Made by a program: the position numbers and the translations under genes. Shown here piece by piece: positions 1 through 8,096 of a DNA stretch of 64,000 nt. The DNA is from Acidimicrobiales bacterium (GTDB taxonomy: Bacteria > Actinomycetota > Acidimicrobiia > Acidimicrobiales > Poriferisodalaceae), in NCBI GenBank assembly GCA_041394185.1, contig JAWKIQ010000001.1, positions 1,426,001-1,490,000 of the forward strand, given 5' to 3'. The stretch's first letter is position 1; every line of letters starts with the position of its first letter. The notes below the pieces were generated by a model. The model was not told the origin of the DNA, made no database searches, and was given only the letters and a program-made list of their open reading frames with translations.

Positions 1-2
1 GC

Positions 3-1406
3 TTTCACGCCTACGGCGGCGACTTCGGCGATGTGCCCAACGACGGCAACTTCTGCATGAACGGCTTGGTGTCTCCTGACCGCGAGCCGCATCCGGCGAT
101 GGTTGCGGTCAAGCACGCCCATCAGCCGATCGGGTTCGAACTGCTAGACCCCGTCACCGGTCGGCTTCGAATCGTCAACCGCCAGCAGTGGCTGGATCTT
201 CAGGTCTACGACTTCGAGTGGTATGTCGAGTCGGCTGGGCGCAGGGTGCAGAGTGGAACCATCGAGGTCGATCTCGTGCGCGCCGGGCAAGCCGCCGAGG
301 TCGTGCTGGGTTATGCCACCAACACGCTGAACTCGGCCAACGAGCATCAGCTGACCGTTAGGGCCATAAGGCGCAACCGCACGCGCTGGGCTCCGGCGGG
401 TCACGAAGTGGCCTTCGATCAGTTCCAGATCCGCAGCCCCAACCGGCGCCGACCCGCGCCCGAGCCTGTCGGATCTGCGGTGCGCCTGGTCGAATCTGCC
501 GACTCGACGCTGCTGGTGTGCGGCGACGTCGAAGTGCGGATCGACAACGATTGCGGCCTCGGCTCGCTCAGCGTCGGCGGCGCCGAGCTGATAGCGGCGC
601 CCTGGCGGCCGACCATCACGCGTGCCCAAACCGACAACGATCGAGCCATATTCGGCCCCGAGCAGATCGGCACGGCCCGGGCCCGCGCCGGTTACGACCG
701 CCTGGAGGTGACGGCCAACAAGACCCACTCGGGCGCCGATTCGGTGACCATCGAAACCCACATGGTGTGTGCCGAGACCGATGTCGACCTGCGGTTCGTC
801 ACCACCTATCGGCTGCATCCGAACGCCATGCTGGCGGTCGACACCACTTTCACCGCCAACCGCCCGGGTCTTCCGTCACTCGCCCGGTTGGGCATGGTCG
901 GAAGGTTGCGCGGCCACGTCACCCATCTCGACTTCTTCGGCCCAGGGCCTCACGAGACCTACCCGGATCGAGTCATCGGTTCTCGTGTGGCCCGGCACAA
1001 CATCGGCATCGACCAGGACTTCTACCCCTATTCGATCCCCCAAGAGTCGGGACATCACACAGATGTGCGTTGGGCGGTCCTGGGCGACGACAAGCTCGAC
1101 AACGCGATCATGGTCGTGGGCGATCCGGTGTTCGGCCTGAACGCCAGCCGTTATGGGGTCGCCGACATCGAAGCGGCCCGGCACATGACCGATCTGATCC
1201 CGATGGACGAGGTCGAGGTGCACATAGACGGGTTGCACAGCGGCCTTGGCAACGGTTCGTGCGGCCCCGGTGTGCTGAGCCAATACCAGGTCGACGCATA
1301 CGACACCCGCTGGCGGTTCGGACTGGTCCCGTTCTCGAGTTCTGACGCACCGTGGCAGATCGCCACCAAGGGGGTGCCGGGAGCATCGCCCTTCCCGGGG
1401 TTCTGA
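3..1406 (+). CDS. lacZ: Beta-galactosidase (GH2, LacZ type), C-terminal part; 5' end outside window
   Basis: The reading frame is open from base 3 and ends at TGA 1404-1406, giving about 467 visible residues. It matches the C-terminal half of long LacZ-type glycoside hydrolase family 2 enzymes, which hydrolyse beta-galactosides in the cytoplasm. The visible start, GGDFGDVPNDGNFCMNGLV, corresponds to the end of the catalytic TIM barrel. It is followed by a beta-sandwich linker and the beta-gal small-chain domain, with QTDND and FFGPGPHETYPDR, both typical of that domain. The acid/base and nucleophile glutamates lie upstream and are not visible. It ends 64 bases before the next gene. The family is secure. 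The true substrate may be another beta-galactoside. Confidence 0.9.
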   Translation, partial: FHAYGGDFGDVPNDGNFCMNGLVSPDREPHPAMVAVKHAHQPIGFELLDPVTGRLRIVNRQQWLDLQVYDFEWYVESAGRRVQSGTIEVDLVRAGQAAEVVLGYATNTLNSANEHQLTVRAIRRNRTRWAPAGHEVAFDQFQIRSPNRRRPAPEPVGSAVRLVESADSTLLVCGDVEVRIDNDCGLGSLSVGGAELIAAPWRPTITRAQTDNDRAIFGPEQIGTARARAGYDRLEVTANKTHSGADSVTIETHMVCAETDVDLRFVTTYRLHPNAMLAVDTTFTANRPGLPSLARLGMVGRLRGHVTHLDFFGPGPHETYPDRVIGSRVARHNIGIDQDFYPYSIPQESGHHTDVRWAVLGDDKLDNAIMVVGDPVFGLNASRYGVADIEAARHMTDLIPMDEVEVHIDGLHSGLGNGSCGPGVLSQYQVDAYDTRWRFGLVPFSSSDAPWQIATKGVPGASPFPGF

Positions 1407-1428
1407 CCCGATCGATTGGCAGGTCCCC

Positions 1429-1434
1429 TACAGT
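1429..1434 (+). promoter_or_regulatory. Candidate -10 element for mscR
   Basis: TACAGT fits the actinobacterial TAnnnT -10 consensus and lies 36 bases before the ATG at 1471. That leaves a leader of about 30 bases holding a Shine-Dalgarno sequence (AGGGGG, 1457-1462). No clear -35 was seen. Confidence 0.35.
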
Positions 1435-1470
1435 GAGTCGTCGAATCGCACAACCCAGGGGGTAGTCCAG

Positions 1471-2556
1471 ATGCCACAGACCGTAAAGGGCGTGATCGCC
1501 CGCTCAGTCGGAGCCCCGGTCGAGCTGACCGACATCGTCGTCCCAGACCCCGGCCCGGGCGAGGCTGTCGTGGCGATCCAGGCGTGCGGTGTGTGCCACA
1601 CAGACCTGCACTATCGCGAGGGCGGCATCAACGACGAGTTCCCGTTCCTTTTGGGTCATGAGGCCGCTGGCATCGTCGAGTCGGTTGGTGAGGGTGTCAC
1701 CGATGTGGCGGTGGGCGACTTCGTCATCCTCAACTGGCGGGCCGTGTGTGGCAGCTGCCGCTCTTGCCTGAAGGGCAAGCCCCACCTGTGCTTCAGCACC
1801 TACAACGCCAGTCAGAAGATGACCCTCACCGACGGCACCGAACTGTCGCCGGCGCTGGGTATTGGCGCGTTCGCCGAAAAGACGCTGGTGCACTCGGGGC
1901 AATGCACCAAGGTCGATTCGTCGGCCGATCCGGCCGCCGCCGGCCTGCTGGGTTGTGGGGTCATGGCCGGCATCGGTGCCGCCATGAACACCGGCAATGT
2001 GTCGCGGGGCGACAGTGTCGCCGTGTTCGGCTGCGGCGGAGTGGGCGATGCCGCCATCGCCGGAGCACACCTTGCCGGGGCCAGCAAGATCATCGCTGTC
2101 GACATCGACGACACCAAGCTCGAGTGGGCCAAGGGCTTCGGCGCCACCCACACCGTCAACTCCACCAAGGTCGATGCCGTCGATGCCATCCGCGAGCTGA
2201 CCGACGGCAACGGCGTGGACGTGGCCATCGAGGCCATCGGCTTGCCGCACGTCTACAAGCAGGCGTTCGAGGCCAGAGACCTTGCCGGAACGGTGGTGCT
2301 GGTGGGTGTGCCCAACCCGACGATGACCCTGGAGTTGCCCTTCATCGAGGTGTTCGGCCGGGGTGGGGCTCTCAAGTCGAGCTGGTATGGCGATTGCCTG
2401 CCGTCTCGCGACTTTCCGATGCTGATCGATCTGTACAAGCAGGGCCGCCTCGACCTCGACGCGTTCGTCAGCGAGCGAATCGGTCTGGGCGATGTGGAAG
2501 AGGCGTTCCACAAGATGGAGCGCGGCGAAGTGCTTCGTTCGGTCGTCATCCTGTGA
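1471..2556 (+). CDS. mscR: S-(hydroxymethyl)mycothiol dehydrogenase (zinc alcohol dehydrogenase family)
   Basis: 361 aa, the usual length for class III-like medium-chain alcohol dehydrogenases. These oxidise the formaldehyde-mycothiol adduct with NAD+ in actinobacteria. The catalytic zinc ligands are visible as C42 in GVCHTD, H63 in LLGHE and the cysteine of LLGCGVMAG. The structural zinc loop is C93, C96, C99 and C107. The Rossmann motif is FGCGGVGDAA. The ATG has a Shine-Dalgarno (AGGGGG) eight bases upstream. The stop overlaps the start of the next gene (GTGA), so the two are translationally coupled. The same pairing with a metallo-beta-lactamase gene occurs at mycobacterial mscR, which supports this specificity over a generic alcohol dehydrogenase. 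Confidence 0.88.
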   Translation: MPQTVKGVIARSVGAPVELTDIVVPDPGPGEAVVAIQACGVCHTDLHYREGGINDEFPFLLGHEAAGIVESVGEGVTDVAVGDFVILNWRAVCGSCRSCLKGKPHLCFSTYNASQKMTLTDGTELSPALGIGAFAEKTLVHSGQCTKVDSSADPAAAGLLGCGVMAGIGAAMNTGNVSRGDSVAVFGCGGVGDAAIAGAHLAGASKIIAVDIDDTKLEWAKGFGATHTVNSTKVDAVDAIRELTDGNGVDVAIEAIGLPHVYKQAFEARDLAGTVVLVGVPNPTMTLELPFIEVFGRGGALKSSWYGDCLPSRDFPMLIDLYKQGRLDLDAFVSERIGLGDVEEAFHKMERGEVLRSVVIL

Positions 2557-3182
2557 TCGAGCTCGTCACCACCGACGGAATATTCGCTCTGGACGGGGGC
2601 GAGTGGGAGGTCACCAACAACATCTGGCTGGTCGGCGACGACCGCGAGGTGCTGGTGTTCGATGCCGCCCACGACCACAAGCCCATCGTCGCTGCGGTGA
2701 ACGGCCGCAGGGTCAAGGCGATCGTGTTGACGCACGGCCACAACGACCACATCAACGCGGCGGTGGCCCTGCGCGACGCTGTGGACGCGCCAATCCTGCT
2801 GAACGAGGCCGACACGATGCTTTGGCAGGCGGTGTATCCCGACGAGTCGACCGACGGCGGTATCGAACCGGGCTCGGTACTGACGGCGGGCGGGCACGAT
2901 GTGGGCGTGGTGCACACCCCAGGCCACTCCCCCGGTTGTTGTTGTTTCCACGACACGGTCGCGGGCGTGGTGTTCAGCGGCGACACCCTGTTTTGTGGTG
3001 GCCCAGGCGCCACCGGCCGCAGCTACAGCGACGAGCCGACCATTCTTCGGTCGATCTACGACAAGCTGCTGGTACTGGCCGACGATACGGTGGTGCACAC
3101 CGGACATGGCGACAGCACCACCATCGGGGCCGAGCGCGAGACCGTGCTGGCCCGCATCGCCGAGTTGGGGCTCGAGTTCTGA
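2553..3182 (+). CDS. MBL-fold hydrolase coupled to mscR
   Basis: 209 aa starting at GTG 2553, inside the stop codon of mscR (four-base overlap). This is a glyoxalase II-like metallo-beta-lactamase-fold enzyme. It has the THGHNDH dinuclear metal motif, the histidine in TPGHSPG, the bridging aspartate in FSGDTLF and a final histidine in HTGHGD. The obvious role is hydrolysis of the S-formyl-mycothiol produced by MscR, completing formaldehyde oxidation to formate. That role is inferred from the fold and the coupling, not shown. The next gene's ATG overlaps this stop (TGATG), so all three form one operon. Confidence 0.85.
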   Translation: MIELVTTDGIFALDGGEWEVTNNIWLVGDDREVLVFDAAHDHKPIVAAVNGRRVKAIVLTHGHNDHINAAVALRDAVDAPILLNEADTMLWQAVYPDESTDGGIEPGSVLTAGGHDVGVVHTPGHSPGCCCFHDTVAGVVFSGDTLFCGGPGATGRSYSDEPTILRSIYDKLLVLADDTVVHTGHGDSTTIGAERETVLARIAELGLEF

Positions 3183-4053
3183 TGGCGCGCTGTGCATTCG
3201 TCGGACTGGGCGTCATGGGTTACCCGATGGCGGGCCACCTGTTGGCGGCGGGGCACGACACGGTGGTGTGGAACCGCACGGGGTCCAAGGCTCGCTCTTG
3301 GGTCGAACAACACCCCGAGGGCGCGGCCGCCGACACGGCACGCGCGAGGCGGCGTCTGGCGCCGACATCGTGTTCCTGTGCGTCGGCAACGACGACGACG
3401 TGCGTTAGGTCGTCTACGGCGACGACGGTGTGCTCGCCGGAATGGCTTCTGGCTCGCTGCTGGTCGATCACACCACCACCTCTGCCGAGCTGGCCAGAGA
3501 GCTGGCGGATGCGTGCGCCGAGGTTGGCGTCGGATTTGTCGATGCGCCGATCAGCGGAGGACAGGCCGGAGCCGAGAACGGTGTGCTGACGGTGATGTGC
3601 GGCGGCGACCAAGCCGACTTCGACACCGCTGCGCCGGTCATCGATGCCTACTCGAGGCGGTGCAATCTGATCGGCCCCACCGGTTCGGGTCAGCTGACGA
3701 AGATGGTCAACCAGATCTGCATCGCCGGGCTGGTGCAGGCCCTGGCAGAAGGCGTCGAATTCGCCAAGAGGGCCGGCCTCGACACCGCCAAGGTGTTCGA
3801 CACGATCTCGGCGGGCGCCGCGGGGTCTTGGCAGATGGAGAATCGGCACCAGACGATGGCCGACGACCACTTCGACCACGGGTTTGCTGTCGACTGGATG
3901 CGCAAAGATCTCGGCTATTGCATCGAAGAAGGCAAGCGCCTGGGTCTGGACCTCGAGGTAACCACCCTGGTCGACGGCTTCTACGCCGAGATTCAGCAGA
4001 TGGGCGGCGCCAGGTGGGATACGAGCTCGCTGATCCGAAGGCTCAGCCACTGA
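3182..4053 (+). pseudogene. 3-hydroxyisobutyrate dehydrogenase-like gene, frameshifted and with an internal stop
   Basis: Beta-hydroxyacid dehydrogenase family (NAD(P)-dependent oxidation of 3-hydroxyisobutyrate or similar acids). The N-terminal Rossmann motif GLGVMGYPMAGHL is read from ATG 3182. At 3341-3346 a CGCGCG run has two extra bases relative to the expected CGCG, moving the frame. The rest (SGADIVFLCVG onward) is in another frame and meets TAG at 3406-3408 where GAG is expected (DDDVR-E-VVYGDDG). Downstream, DAPISGGQAGA and the catalytic lysine region GSGQLTKMVNQ are intact to TGA 4051-4053. Removing two bases gives 289 aa, the normal family length. Two separate lesions argue for a real pseudogene, though other indels in this window leave assembly error possible. 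Confidence 0.8.
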
Positions 4054-4054
4054 G

Positions 4055-4711
4055 ATGAGGGTCCTGCTGGTGGAGGACGATCGGCAGCTCGCCGATGCGA
4101 CCTCACGGGGTCTGCGGAGTCACAACTTCGCCGTCGATCTGGCCTTCGACGGCCAGGCGGCCCTGGACAAGACTGCGGTGACCGAATACGAGGTCGTTGT
4201 TCTGGATCGTGACCTCCCGCTCGTGCACGGTGATGAGGTTTGTCGCAGGCTCGCCGGTGGGCGTACGCGCATCCTGATGTTGACCGCTCTCGGCAAGGTC
4301 GAAGACCGTGTCGACGGGCTCAACCTCGGAGCAGACGACTACCTGCCCAAGCCGTTCGCTCTCAGCGAGCTGGTGGCCAGGTTGAGGGCGTTGGGCAGGC
4401 GTTCCGAGTCGGCAGTGGGTCCCACGCTGACGGTGGGCGACATCTCTCTGGAGCCCCACGTGCACCGTGTCACCAGGGCGGGCAACGAGATCGATTTGAC
4501 CCCCAAGGAGTTCGCAGTACTGCAGGAGTTGATGTCCAGCCACCCGTCGCCGGTCAGCGCCGAGCAACTGCTCGAGCGGGTCTGGGACGAGAACGCAGAT
4601 CCGTTCTCGAACGTGGTCAGGGTGGTCATGGTGACCCTGCGCCGCAAACTGGGAACGCCCCCGCCGATAGAGACGATCAAGTCGGTCGGGTACAGGCTGC
4701 TGGACACGTGA
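4055..4711 (+). CDS. OmpR/PhoB-family response regulator
   Basis: 218 aa. The receiver domain (1-115) has the acidic pair D8-D9, the phospho-acceptor D51 in VVLDRDLPLVHG, the switch threonine in MLTALG and the conserved lysine in LPKPF. A winged-helix DNA-binding domain (about 125-218) ends with RVVMVTLRRKL and IKSVGYRLLD, typical of the OmpR class. The ATG lies one base after the previous stop, and its own stop overlaps the GTG of the kinase gene, so the pair is co-translated. Target genes and stimulus cannot be read from the sequence. Confidence 0.92.
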   Translation: MRVLLVEDDRQLADATSRGLRSHNFAVDLAFDGQAALDKTAVTEYEVVVLDRDLPLVHGDEVCRRLAGGRTRILMLTALGKVEDRVDGLNLGADDYLPKPFALSELVARLRALGRRSESAVGPTLTVGDISLEPHVHRVTRAGNEIDLTPKEFAVLQELMSSHPSPVSAEQLLERVWDENADPFSNVVRVVMVTLRRKLGTPPPIETIKSVGYRLLDT

Positions 4712-6317
4712 AGCTCGGTCTTCGCGCTCGCGCCACCGTGGGCTTCGGGCTCGTGTTCTTGGTGCTGGGTATTGCGGCCATCGGCGCGGCTATGTCTTGC
4801 TCGAGAGGTCGATGCAGGGCGGCACGACCTCCGAGGAGCTTCAGGCTGAAGAGGCGGCGACCCAGCCGGGCACCACGACGATCGACGGCTCGGTGCTCGA
4901 CTCGGGCATCAACTTGTGGCTGCTCGACATCGACTCGCCCACCATGCAACTGGGCCTGCGGCTCATGCAGTCGGGAGCGTTGTCGCGAATTGCCCCGCCC
5001 GTGGTGCTCGACAACGGCAACTTCGCCGGCGACGAGATCGCCATCTGGATCGAGGCCAACACCGACCTCGAGATCGCCGACGCCGACTTCGAACTAGACC
5101 CCGAGAAGATCCGTTCTGGCGAAGACTTCGACCAGATGCTCCTGGAGCCGTTGTTCGACGAGAGTCCGGCGCTGCTGGAGCCGTTCAGGCAGTTTCTCGA
5201 GACACTTCGCAAGCGCGACGGCACGCTTCTGTATCCCGGCGGCGTTCAGTTCGACGGCGAGCTATGCGAGTTGTTCTTCGGGTCGTGTACCGACATCGGT
5301 TCGATCTTCCCAGCCGTCGATGGAGGCAGCAGCGATGTTGGTCAACTGGTCGTGGACGCAACGATCGCGGCCCAAGCCAAGGCCAACTCCGAGGCCCTGT
5401 CGTCGTATCTGACGATCTCGCTCGGTGTCCTGGGTGCCAGCACAGTGGCAGCGTTGGCGCTTGCATGGTGGCTGACAGGACGGCTCCTGCGGCCGGTCCG
5501 CGACGTGACCTCGGCCGCCCGCCTGGCTTCTGCCGAGGCGCTGGATCAACGGGTCGGCTACACCGGACCCGATGACGAGCTGGGCCAGCTGGCCGCAACC
5601 TTCGACGAGATGCTCGACCGACTCGAACGAGCCTTCGCCGCCCAGCGCCGATTCAGCTCGAACGCGGCGCACCAGATGAAGACTCCCCTAGCGGTGATCA
5701 GGGCCGAGATCGACGCGGCCCGACTCGAGCCCGAAGTGGGTGAGACCACGCTCGAGATGCTGGAGCGGATCGAGCGTGCGACGTTGCGCAGTGACTCGGT
5801 AGTCGGAGGCTTGTTGACCTTGGCCCAGGCCGAGGGTCACGCTCTGGAGCCCGGCCCGGTCGATCTGGCGTCGACCGTGGGCGACGTCTCGCTCAGCGCT
5901 GCGCCCGCCCTGGATGCCCGCCGTATCTACCTGGATCTCAGGTTGCCCCAGCCCGGCGTCGACACCGTCGTCACCGGCGACGACGGCCTGATCGCCTCGG
6001 CCATCGAGAACCTGCTGATGAACGTGGCGGCACACGCCGACGAGGGTTCGACGGCAACGGTCGAGTTGGTTCGGACCGACCAGGACTTTCGAATCGAGGT
6101 AACCAACAACGGGCCCGCTGTCGATGATGTCGGGCGCCTGCTCGAGCCCTACCAGCGTGGCGCCGGGCGCATCGGAGTCGGTGGGCACGGGCTGGGGCTG
6201 ACCATCGCCGACGCCATTGCACGCGCCCACGGCGGGCTGCTCGAGCTATACAGCGTCGAGGGCGTGTTCAAAGCCCGGCTGGTGCTGCCGGCCTCGGCGC
6301 GGACAGGTGTGCACTGA
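4708..6317 (+). CDS. Sensor histidine kinase, frameshifted after the first membrane helix
   Basis: Translation should begin at GTG 4708, overlapping the regulator stop, with VKLGLRARATVGFG and a membrane helix. Near 4788-4791 one base appears to be missing: the frame in use ends in GIAAIGAA and the continuing homology (YVLLERSMQGG) is one frame away. Repair gives 536 aa: TM1 at about 10-28, a 200-residue extracytoplasmic domain, TM2 at about 235-257, HAMP, a dimerisation helix with AHQMKTPL (phospho-histidine near 322), and a HATPase domain with IENLLMN and GGHGLGLTIADAI. All catalytic boxes are present, so the gene looks recently functional. An internal TTG or ATG start near 4797-4812 would give a protein lacking TM1. 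Confidence 0.82.
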
Positions 6318-6335
6318 GCTGGTCCTGGCGAACGC

Positions 6336-6839
6336 CTATCCAGGCGTGCCGCAAACGACGGGCTCGGACAGCCATCCGTCGGGCTCGGTGAACACGATCC
6401 ACCGGCCCTTTTGACGGTCTTCGATGCGTATCACCGGCTCGACCGAGAAGGTCTGGCCCGGTTCGCACAAGATGGTCGCCTGCAACCCGAAAACCACGGT
6501 CTGGCCGGCCTCGATGGTGTCTGGGCCCACGATCCACACGGCGCCCACGGCCGAGTCGCCCGCATTGACTCCGGGGCCCAGCACGCGAGCCGTGCCGTCA
6601 CCGGTGTTGGTGACAGACACCTCCATCGATGCAATCGAGCCGTCGAACTCGAAGGCTCGAACCTGCGAATCGAGTCGATCGGTCGCGCGCAGAGCCATCA
6701 GCCCTGCTACGACGGCTGCCAGCGCCAGCAATAGCACCAGGGGACCCCACCGGGCGCGCCTGCGGATGCCCGACCGGGTGTGGCCCAGGCCGGCCGCACG
6801 TTCTTCTGGCGTGCTGTAGGTGGGGTCGTTGTGATCCAC
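6336..6839 (-). CDS. Small membrane-anchored protein of unknown function
   Basis: 167 aa, convergent with the kinase gene. A charged N-terminus of about 30 residues precedes one hydrophobic helix (about 32-50, WGPLVLLLALAAVVAGLMAL). A beta-rich extracytoplasmic domain follows, resembling a DUF4352 or Ig-like fold by its pattern (SMEVSVTNTGDGTARVLG, then ILCEPGQTF). There are two cysteines, in ILCEPG and VVCGTPG, that could form a disulphide. No enzyme motif is visible. I do not recognise a named family. Confidence 0.6.
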   Translation of the reverse strand: MDHNDPTYSTPEERAAGLGHTRSGIRRRARWGPLVLLLALAAVVAGLMALRATDRLDSQVRAFEFDGSIASMEVSVTNTGDGTARVLGPGVNAGDSAVGAVWIVGPDTIEAGQTVVFGLQATILCEPGQTFSVEPVIRIEDRQKGRWIVFTEPDGWLSEPVVCGTPG

Positions 6840-6851
6840 GAACAGCTCACG

Positions 6852-8057
6852 CTAGAGGCTGAGCAGCTCTATCAGGCGTCCGGCGAAGTCGATCAACATC
6901 TCGTCGCTGCCATGGGCTCCGACGAGTGAGAGGCCAACCTGGGTTCCGGCGCGAGTCCGCAGCGGAACCGTCACCGACGGGGCGCCCGTCAGGGTCGCCA
7001 GCGCGGTCAACTCCAGCAACCCGACACGTTGAGAGGCGGCTTGGCTCAGGGCGTCGTAGCGACGAGGAGCTCGGGCCGGAGCCGCTGGCAACAACACGAT
7101 GGCACTGCCGCCCTCGGTCAGCTCGTCGAGTCGTTCGCGGGCCTGAGAGATGACCTGATCAGCCTGTTCGACCTGCTGGTCGGTGATGGTCTGGGCGATG
7201 TCGAACCTGGGGCGAATCTCCTCGCCCACGCCTTCGGAACCGAAACGCTCGTAGTACGACCGGTTCGACCTCCACCCCTCCCAGAGCCCGCGGGCGCTGA
7301 AGGCTGCACCCCAACGCCCCAAGGTGCCCGCCGGGCCGGCCTGGGCTTCGATCACCGCACCCCCGACCCTGTCGACTGCCGCAGCGACCAGCGGCTCGAG
7401 GCCGGCCCTGACCTCGGGGTGAGCGACTTCGAAGGCGTCGGTCAGGATCGTCAGACCTCCTGGTGCCGGAGGTTCTGACCAGTCGTCGAACATCACCCGC
7501 CCGACGCTCTCGAACACCGAAGGATCACGGGCGAACCAGCCCACCGTGTCGAACGACGGCGACAGCGGAGCGCAGCCGGTGTCGTCGACGCGCCCGTGAG
7601 TGGGCCTGATTCCGAACAACCCGCAATAGGTGGCCGGAACTCGCACAGAACCTGCGGTGTCGGTTCCCAGCGCTATGTCGCAGATCCCGGCAGCCGTGGC
7701 GGCTGCGGCCCCGGCCGAAGACCCGCCAGGAAGCCCGTACGGGTCGGCGGGGTTGTCGGGTGTCCCGTCGTGAGGGTTGACCCCGCTGAGCGACCAGGCG
7801 AACTCGACCGTGATGGTGGTGCCGATCAAGTCTGCGCCCGCGTCGAGCAGGCGCTGCACCGCGGCGGCGTTCGACTGGGCGGGTTCGGCGTTCGAACGAA
7901 GGGTCGGGTTGCCACAGCCCGTGGGCAGACCCTGCACGTCGAACAGTTCCTTGGCGGTGAAGGTCATGCCCTTCAGCGGCCCGTCGCCGGCGCCATGTGC
8001 AATCGGACCAGGACCTTCGACAAAGGCGCCCGCATCGGCGCGCAGAAGCGGATTCAT
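6852..8057 (-). CDS. Amidase signature family hydrolase
   Basis: 401 aa from ATG 8057; an upstream in-frame TTG at 8087 is possible but less likely. The Ser-cisSer-Lys triad is visible: the lysine in FTAKELFD, the cis-serine in GGSSAGAA and the nucleophile in GTDTAGSVRVPA. The family hydrolyses amide bonds in small molecules, and related members include allophanate hydrolase-like and GatA-like proteins. GatA is unlikely because no gatC or gatB partner is nearby and the C-terminus is short. It lies about 40 bases downstream of mmsA on the same strand and is probably co-transcribed. The substrate is unknown. Confidence 0.85.
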   Translation of the reverse strand: MNPLLRADAGAFVEGPGPIAHGAGDGPLKGMTFTAKELFDVQGLPTGCGNPTLRSNAEPAQSNAAAVQRLLDAGADLIGTTITVEFAWSLSGVNPHDGTPDNPADPYGLPGGSSAGAAAATAAGICDIALGTDTAGSVRVPATYCGLFGIRPTHGRVDDTGCAPLSPSFDTVGWFARDPSVFESVGRVMFDDWSEPPAPGGLTILTDAFEVAHPEVRAGLEPLVAAAVDRVGGAVIEAQAGPAGTLGRWGAAFSARGLWEGWRSNRSYYERFGSEGVGEEIRPRFDIAQTITDQQVEQADQVISQARERLDELTEGGSAIVLLPAAPARAPRRYDALSQAASQRVGLLELTALATLTGAPSVTVPLRTRAGTQVGLSLVGAHGSDEMLIDFAGRLIELLSL

Positions 8058-8096
8058 CTCATGAGACTGCCAGATCCGCGGACCCAATCCGGTTCG

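Noticed and set aside
1746..3182. A 478-codon protein reading through mscR into the MBL gene
   Set aside because: The first 270 codons are out-of-frame translation of mscR. The real start is GTG 2553.
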